Assembly: GCA_937888735.1 (NCBI GenBank)
Contig: CALASN010000063.1
Coordinates: 1 to 27,405, forward strand
Reading direction: 5' to 3'
DNA: 27,405 nt
Source: UBA5499 sp002426275
GTDB taxonomy: Bacteria; Bacillota; DTU084
The translations under genes and the position numbers were made by a program. Below the pieces are notes generated by a model. The model had not been told where the DNA came from and searched no databases. It saw only the letters and a list, made by a program, of their open reading frames with translations. Positions within the stretch are counted from its first letter, which is position 1; the number at the start of each line of letters is the position of its first letter. Positions 22,548-27,405 of this stretch are shown here, in pieces.

Positions 22548-24572
22548 TTGCGGCATTTAAATTTTGTCAAGCGAATCATCAAATTTAAACGTAAACAGCA
22601 GAGCGCGGAGAAAAGTCAGCTTTTTCGTCAGGTCTCGGCACTTTACTCTCTGATGGCAAATCTTTATGGCTCAGATCAGCTGATTTTGAAGGCAGGTAAG
22701 CTGGACGCCGTTGACCTTTTGCGCTCAAAAGATCTGGCGGAACGCGTTCTGGGCTTGGAGCGGGTCGCCTTTGAGGATCCCACCATCGGCGAAGTGCCGT
22801 CCGCAGATCAGATCCCCGGTGTTTTAGGGGAGATCGAGGAAGAATTGGCCGAGCTTGTGGCTAGGCGCGCGGTGGAAGAGAAGCTGGAACGAAGAGTGGC
22901 GGAGAAAATGCAGGATCGCCACGAAGAATATGTGCGGGATATCAAGCTGCAGCTCCTCAAAGAGGAGGGGGCAGTGGAAAACGCCTATGCGCTGAAGAAA
23001 TATGATGATTTGGAAAAGTTGGAGCAGAGGCGCCTGTCCAAAAGCGCCTTAGAAATTCTGCGCCCCAAATCTTTGCAAGAGGTAGTGGGTCAGGAGCGGG
23101 CTGTCAAATCCCTGCTGGCTAAAATCGCTTCCCCCTATCCGCAGCATGTGATCCTGTACGGCCCTCCAGGGGTTGGCAAGACAACTGTGGCGAGATTGGC
23201 TCTGGCGGAAGCTAAAAAGCTTGGCTATACTCCTTTCACTCCAGAGGCGAACTTTGTGGAGGTTGACGGCGCCACCCTGCGTTGGGATCCCAGAGAGGTG
23301 AGCAATCCCCTTTTGGGTTCTGTTCACGATCCGATTTATCAAGGGGCAAAGCGGGAGCTGGCCGACGGCAGCGTGCCTGAGCCCAAGCTGGGATTGGTTA
23401 CCGAGGCCAGCGGGGGAGTGCTTTTCATCGATGAGATCGGAGAAATGGATCCGTTGCTGCAGAATAAGCTTTTGAAGGTGCTGGAGGATAAAAGGGTCGC
23501 CTTCGATTCTTCTTACTATGACCCGGACGATCCCAATGTTCCTAAGTACATCAAAAAATTATTTGATGAAGGCGCGCCGGCTGATTTCATCCTCATTGGC
23601 GCTACGACTCGGGAGCCGGGGGAATTAAATCCCGCGCTGCGCTCTCGGGCCACAGAGGTCTTTTTTGAACCTTTGACGCCTCCCGATATCCAGGAGATCA
23701 TCCGTCAGGCGGCTGTGAAATTGGGAGTCCAGCTGGCAGACGGAGTGACGGAGCTGATCGCGGACTACACCATCGAAGGAAGAAAAGCCACTAATATCTT
23801 GGCTGACGCTTATGGGGTGGCGTTATATAGGAATCCCCAGGCGAAACAGGTGCAATTGACGCTGGAAGATCTCAAAGAAGTGATTCAGTTGGGCAGGCTC
23901 ACGCCCAACGTGATCACAAGGGCTTCCCATACTGCCGAGGTGGGAAAGATCTTCGGTTTGGGGGTCAGTAATTTTTGGGGCTCTGTGCTGGAGATCGAGG
24001 CAGTGGCTTTTCCAGCCAGAGAAAAAGGGCAGGGTAAGATTCGTTTCAACGAAACTGCGGGCAGCATGGCTAAAGATTCCGTTTTCAATGCAGCGTCCGT
24101 GGTGAGAAGGCTCACTGGCGAAGATATGGGCGAATATGACATTCACGTCAACGTGATTGGCGGCGGCCTTATTGATGGGCCTTCGGCCGGGCTTGCCATT
24201 TTGCTTGCCATTACCAGCAGCATCACTAACAAGCCAATTTGGCAGGACGTGGCAGTCACGGGAGAGGTATCTATTCGCGGTACGGTGAAGGCGGTGGGCG
24301 GCATTCCGGAGAAGATCTACGGCGCCAAACAGGCGGAAATCAGAAGAGTATTGGTGCCGCAGGACAATATTTTGGATGTTCCCGCAGGCTCGGGCATGGA
24401 GATCATACCTGTGAGCACGGCGGAAAAAGCGATGGCTTTGATTTTTGCCCCGGCTGAGAAGCCTGCTTTAGGAAAGTCGGACGGAGAGACGCTCCATTTT
24501 AATGGGCATCTGGAAGCCGATTCTTGCCGGACGCGTACCTGTGAAGGATTGCCAAGGCCAAAACAGCGGTAG
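22548..24572 (+). CDS. lonC: LonC-type ATP-dependent protease
   Basis: A 674-residue Lon-family protease of the LonC type found in spore-forming Bacillota and some thermophiles. Residues 1-180 form an N-terminal region with a coiled coil. A AAA+ module follows with Walker A GPPGVGKTT (Lys211) and Walker B FIDEIGE (Asp295, Glu296). The C-terminal Lon protease domain has catalytic Ser546 in DGPSAG and Lys589 in GGIPEK, 43 residues apart as in E. coli Lon (679/722). The last 40 or so residues are a low-similarity tail with two Cys, perhaps a local extension. The start is TTG 22548 behind GGGAGG (22535-22540). The position between rplI and purA is usual; the replicative helicase gene dnaB, common here, is missing. 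Confidence 0.9.
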   Translation: MRHLNFVKRIIKFKRKQQSAEKSQLFRQVSALYSLMANLYGSDQLILKAGKLDAVDLLRSKDLAERVLGLERVAFEDPTIGEVPSADQIPGVLGEIEEELAELVARRAVEEKLERRVAEKMQDRHEEYVRDIKLQLLKEEGAVENAYALKKYDDLEKLEQRRLSKSALEILRPKSLQEVVGQERAVKSLLAKIASPYPQHVILYGPPGVGKTTVARLALAEAKKLGYTPFTPEANFVEVDGATLRWDPREVSNPLLGSVHDPIYQGAKRELADGSVPEPKLGLVTEASGGVLFIDEIGEMDPLLQNKLLKVLEDKRVAFDSSYYDPDDPNVPKYIKKLFDEGAPADFILIGATTREPGELNPALRSRATEVFFEPLTPPDIQEIIRQAAVKLGVQLADGVTELIADYTIEGRKATNILADAYGVALYRNPQAKQVQLTLEDLKEVIQLGRLTPNVITRASHTAEVGKIFGLGVSNFWGSVLEIEAVAFPAREKGQGKIRFNETAGSMAKDSVFNAASVVRRLTGEDMGEYDIHVNVIGGGLIDGPSAGLAILLAITSSITNKPIWQDVAVTGEVSIRGTVKAVGGIPEKIYGAKQAEIRRVLVPQDNILDVPAGSGMEIIPVSTAEKAMALIFAPAEKPALGKSDGETLHFNGHLEADSCRTRTCEGLPRPKQR

Positions 24573-24764
24573 CGGAGGTTTGATGCCCTTGCTGCCCTTG
24601 CTGCGTGCGGGTGGAGCACGATATCTTCGCCGCGAGCCAGCAGCTCGTCCTTTGAATGGCGAGCTGCTTCACATGTACCGGCCGGTAGGTCGGCAGTCTC
24701 TGAAAATTAAGGGGACAGCGCCGGGGCCTGTTCCTGCGCAGAAAAGATTTTGGGGTGATATAAA
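24573..24764 (+). other. lonC-purA gap with several hairpins
   Basis: No clear gene. AGCAGCTCG (24639-24647) pairs with CGAGCTGCT (24660-24668). TACCGGCCGGTA (24676-24687) is a 12-bp palindrome. GGGACAG can pair with CTGTTCC (about 24713-24734) just before the purA ribosome site GGGGTGAT. No T tract and no recognisable riboswitch were seen. Confidence 0.6.
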
Positions 24765-26051
24765 ATGTCAGCAGTAGCTGTTGTGGGAGCCCAGTGGGGC
24801 GATGAAGGCAAAGGAAAGATCATCGACCTGCTGGCTCAGGAAGCAGATGTGGTAGCGCGCTATCAAGGAGGAAACAATGCCGGCCACACCGTGGTGGTTG
24901 AAGGAAAGACATACAAACTGCACTTGATTCCTTCGGGAATTCTTTATCCCGGCACCCAATGCGTCATCGGCAACGGTGTGGTCATAGACCCGCTGGTGCT
25001 CTGGGAAGAAATGGAAGCCCTGGCGAAGCAGGGAATAGATATCAGCGCGCTGAGATTAAGCGAAAACGCGCATCTGATCATGCCTTATCATAAAGTTCTG
25101 GACAAATTGGAAGAGGACAGCCGGGGAGAGAATAAAATCGGCACCACAGGCTGCGGCATTGGCCCTGCCTATGTTGACAAAGTCGGGAGAGCCGGCATTC
25201 GCTTGGGAGACATTTTGGAGCAGTCGGCTCTGGCGGAGCTCTTAGAGCTGATTTTGCCCCGGAAAAACCAGCAAATTCGGTTTTACGGGGGAAAACCGCT
25301 GGCAGCTGACGCCATCATGGACGAATATTTGCGGGTCGGCCAAAAGCTTCGTCCTTATGTCACAGACACGTCTCTGCTGCTGAACGAAGCCGTTGCCATG
25401 GGGCGTAAAGTGCTGTTGGAAGGGGCGCAAGGCACGCTTTTAGACATCGATCACGGTACTTATCCCTTTGTGACTTCATCTTCGCCCACATCCGGCGGCG
25501 CCGCAGTTGGTCTAGGCATTGGCCCCACAAAGATCAAGCGGGTTGTGGGAGTGGTGAAAGCCTATACCACAAGAGTGGGAGAGGGACCTTTCCCCACTGA
25601 ACTCCATGATCAGGACGGCGAGACGTTGCGCAGGGTGGGAGCCGAATTCGGCACCACCACAGGCAGACCCAGGAGATGCGGCTGGTTTGACGCGGTGATG
25701 GTGCGCTACGCCGCGCGGATCAATGGCCTCGATACGTTGGCCATCACCAAATTGGACGTGCTGGACGGGCTGCCCAAGATCAAGATTTGCGTAGGCTATC
25801 AGCTTTCAGACAGCGATCAAGTGCTGACGGAGTTCCCAACCAGGCTCAATCGTTTGGAGAAATGCATACCTGTCTATGAGGAAATAGACGGCTGGCAAGC
25901 GGATACCACAGGCGCCAAAAATTTGGATGATCTGCCGCTGGCAGCCAAGAGGTATCTTGCCCGCATCTCCGAGCTTGTTGGCACTGAGATCAGCATCGTC
26001 TCAGTGGGCAGCGAGAGAAGGGCAAGTTTGAAACTGAACTCCATTTTCTAG
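24765..26051 (+). CDS. purA: Adenylosuccinate synthetase
   Basis: Condenses IMP and aspartate with GTP to adenylosuccinate, the first committed step to AMP. It has 428 residues, full length. The N-terminal GAQWGDEGKGKIID carries catalytic Asp13 and the GTP loop, and NNAGHTVV carries His41. The IMP/Asp-binding regions (TGCGIGPAY; TTTGRPRRCGWFD) are intact. ATG 24765 follows GGGGTGAT with a six-base spacer. A strong terminator closes the transcript. Confidence 0.97.
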   Translation: MSAVAVVGAQWGDEGKGKIIDLLAQEADVVARYQGGNNAGHTVVVEGKTYKLHLIPSGILYPGTQCVIGNGVVIDPLVLWEEMEALAKQGIDISALRLSENAHLIMPYHKVLDKLEEDSRGENKIGTTGCGIGPAYVDKVGRAGIRLGDILEQSALAELLELILPRKNQQIRFYGGKPLAADAIMDEYLRVGQKLRPYVTDTSLLLNEAVAMGRKVLLEGAQGTLLDIDHGTYPFVTSSSPTSGGAAVGLGIGPTKIKRVVGVVKAYTTRVGEGPFPTELHDQDGETLRRVGAEFGTTTGRPRRCGWFDAVMVRYAARINGLDTLAITKLDVLDGLPKIKICVGYQLSDSDQVLTEFPTRLNRLEKCIPVYEEIDGWQADTTGAKNLDDLPLAAKRYLARISELVGTEISIVSVGSERRASLKLNSIF

Positions 26052-26056
26052 AGAGA

Positions 26057-26083
26057 AAAGGGCCGGCAGGCCCTTTTTGTTTA
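26057..26083 (+). terminator. Terminator after purA
   Basis: AAAGGGCC, loop GGCA, GGCCCTTT then TTGTTT: a perfect 8-bp stem. Confidence 0.88.
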
Positions 26084-26119
26084 AGACAGGTCAATAAGCG
26101 GCTGAAAGGAGAGAGCGAT

Positions 26120-26914
26120 TTGGCAAAGGCAGTAGTAGTTCTGGAGAGCGCGGAGGGTAAACGGCTCATTGGTAAAGCCGTCTGTGCGCTGCCTGCGGTG
26201 CTAGGCGCGTATAGAAGCGGGCGGCTGGTAATTGCCGGCGGCACCACAAACGGCTATGTGGCGGAGGAGCTTACGGGCCGAAAAATAAATAAAGCGGCCT
26301 ATACCGTAGGCGTCGTCGCGGGAGGAGAGCTTTGCGCCACGCCCGCAGACAGGCGTTTGCCGGCACTGATTTTTGAAGGCGGCGAGCCTTCGCAGCGCAG
26401 TTTGGGGGAAGTGCTGGCCGATTTCGGGCCGGACGATTGCTTCATCAAAGGCGCCAATGCGCTGGATTTGGACGGAAACATAGGCATTTTATCAAGCAAC
26501 CCGCAAGGCGGCACCATCGGAGCGGCTTGGGCTACGGTCATCGCCAGGGGGAGCAATTTTATCGCGCCCGTGGGCTTGGAAAAATTGATTCCGTCAGTGC
26601 CGGAAGCGGCAAGGATCTCAGGACAGCGTTCCTGGCAATATGCCTGGGGAGCGCCTGTGGCGGTATACCCAATCTCAACTGCCACCATCGTCAGCGAGCT
26701 GGAGGCAGTTCGGATTTTGACCGGCGCGCAGGCGACGATGATCGCCGCAGGCGGGACCGGCAGCAGTCAGGGCGCGGTTGTGCTGGCTTTGGAGGCGGAC
26801 GATTTAACTTCCGCCTGGGAGCTGATTGAACAAATCAAGGGCGAAGAGCCGCTGCCATCGTTGCGTCAGAGCTGCCGTGACTGTCAGGCCAAGTGCCGGG
26901 CCAGGGAAAAATGA
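26120..26914 (+). CDS. Conserved-looking protein of unknown function
   Basis: I do not recognise this 264-residue protein. There is no signal peptide or membrane helix, so it should be cytosolic. It is Ala/Gly-rich with several tight Gly turns: VIAGGTTNGYVAEEL (about 37-51), IKGANALD, SSNPQGGTIGAAWATVIARGSNFIAPVGLEKLI (about 129-160) and MIAAGGTGSSQGAVVLAL (about 207-224). These look like phosphate- or nucleotide-binding loops; the first faintly recalls sugar-isomerase/CoA-transferase-like (ISOCOT) folds, which is only an impression. The C-terminus CRDCQAKC has three closely spaced Cys, a possible metal or Fe-S site. The start is TTG 26120 behind AAAGGAGA. Its stop overlaps the next gene's ATG, so it is translationally coupled to the endonuclease III-like protein. 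Confidence 0.8.
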   Translation: MAKAVVVLESAEGKRLIGKAVCALPAVLGAYRSGRLVIAGGTTNGYVAEELTGRKINKAAYTVGVVAGGELCATPADRRLPALIFEGGEPSQRSLGEVLADFGPDDCFIKGANALDLDGNIGILSSNPQGGTIGAAWATVIARGSNFIAPVGLEKLIPSVPEAARISGQRSWQYAWGAPVAVYPISTATIVSELEAVRILTGAQATMIAAGGTGSSQGAVVLALEADDLTSAWELIEQIKGEEPLPSLRQSCRDCQAKCRAREK

Positions 26915-27405
26915 AAGCGAAGATAGAGCGCATCGACGGGCTGCTTGTGGCGGAATACGGAGAACAAATCCAGCCGCCTCCCAGCGAGCCTCTGGCGGAG
27001 CTCATTTTTACGATTCTCTCCCAGACGACCACCCGCAAAAACTATGAGCGCGCCTACGGGCAGCTCAGGGCGCGGTTCCCGGCTTGGGAAGAGGTGCTGT
27101 CCGCCCCAACAGGCTTGGTGGAGGAAGCCATCCGCAGCGCGGGACTTTCACGGGTGAAAGCTTTTCGCATTCAGGAGGTCTTGCGCCGGATCTTGGAGGA
27201 AAGAGGTGAATTATCCCTTTCCTTTCTGCATAACCTTAACTGGGAAGAAGGTTTTCAATACCTGGTTCGCCTGCCCGGAGTGGGACCCAAGACCGCGGCT
27301 TGCGTGCTGCTTTTCTCCTGCGGCTTGCCTGCCTTTCCGGTGGATACGCATGTGCACAGGCTAAGTCAGCGGCTGGGCCTGGCGCCAAAAGGAAAGACTG
27401 CAGTT
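26911..27405 (+). CDS. Endonuclease III-family DNA glycosylase (partial, cut by window end)
   Basis: An open frame of 165 codons runs off the right end. It is a helix-hairpin-helix GPD base-excision glycosylase: LPGVGPKTAACVLLF with catalytic Lys127, and VDTHVHRL with catalytic Asp145. The 18-residue separation matches E. coli Nth (Lys120/Asp138). The N-terminal motif reads ILSQTTTRKNYERAY rather than the common LSAQTTD form, so it may belong to the Nth-related subgroup rather than Nth itself. The C-terminal region where a 4Fe-4S cluster would sit is outside the window. It starts at ATG 26911, overlapping the preceding stop by four bases. Confidence 0.9.
   Translation, partial: MKAKIERIDGLLVAEYGEQIQPPPSEPLAELIFTILSQTTTRKNYERAYGQLRARFPAWEEVLSAPTGLVEEAIRSAGLSRVKAFRIQEVLRRILEERGELSLSFLHNLNWEEGFQYLVRLPGVGPKTAACVLLFSCGLPAFPVDTHVHRLSQRLGLAPKGKTAV

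Noticed and set aside
24573..24764. Possible purine riboswitch before purA
   Set aside because: The conserved three-way-junction bases of purine aptamers are not visible, only unrelated hairpins.
24502..24777. A 91-codon plus-strand frame between lonC and purA
   Set aside because: It overlaps the lonC end and the purA start, has no good ribosome site and has low-complexity content.

Overview
The window looks like a chromosomal segment of a Bacillota (Firmicutes) lineage. The evidence is the order radA-disA-yacL-ispD/F-gltX, a Firmicutes-type L10 leader before rplJ-rplL, and the block rpsF-ssb-rpsR-(MazG-like)-yybS-rplI-lonC-purA. The LonC-type protease is typical of endospore-forming lineages. 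A small signal-peptide beta-barrel protein ending in Phe suggests an outer membrane, so a diderm member (Limnochordia-, Halanaerobiales- or Negativicutes-like) is my best guess. That assignment is inference. Translation starts are often TTG.

Layout. Bases 1-780 hold no intact gene, only the decayed 3' half of a DUF4143-type ATPase. Bases 783-3880 hold an Ldh2-family malate/lactate dehydrogenase, an Fe/Mn superoxide dismutase and the porin-like protein, each followed by its own terminator. Bases 3964-4273 are a tRNA operon (Glu-TTC, Asp-GTC, Phe-GAA). Next come an Lrp/AsnC regulator overlapping a class I aminotransferase, then a housekeeping run: radA, disA, a PIN-TRAM membrane protein (yacL), a fused ispDF, gltX and a HAD phosphatase. 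An ABC exporter with its own promoter and a repeat-rich coiled-coil membrane protein follow.

Bases 16140-19646 form the transcription/translation cluster: tRNA-Thr, rpmG, secE, nusG, rplK, rplA, rplJ, rplL, with a probable L1 site and an L10 leader/attenuator. rplL is followed not by rpoB but by rpsF-ssb-rpsR. After a terminator come the MazG-like gene, yybS, rplI, lonC and purA. The right edge holds an unrecognised 264-residue protein overlapping an endonuclease III-family gene cut by the window end.

Most of the window is ordinary core genome. I did not find a clear new multi-gene system. The best leads are the porin-like barrel, the coiled-coil protein with a fresh 87-bp duplication, the unknown gene coupled to the endonuclease III homologue, and the rearranged rplL/rpsF junction.
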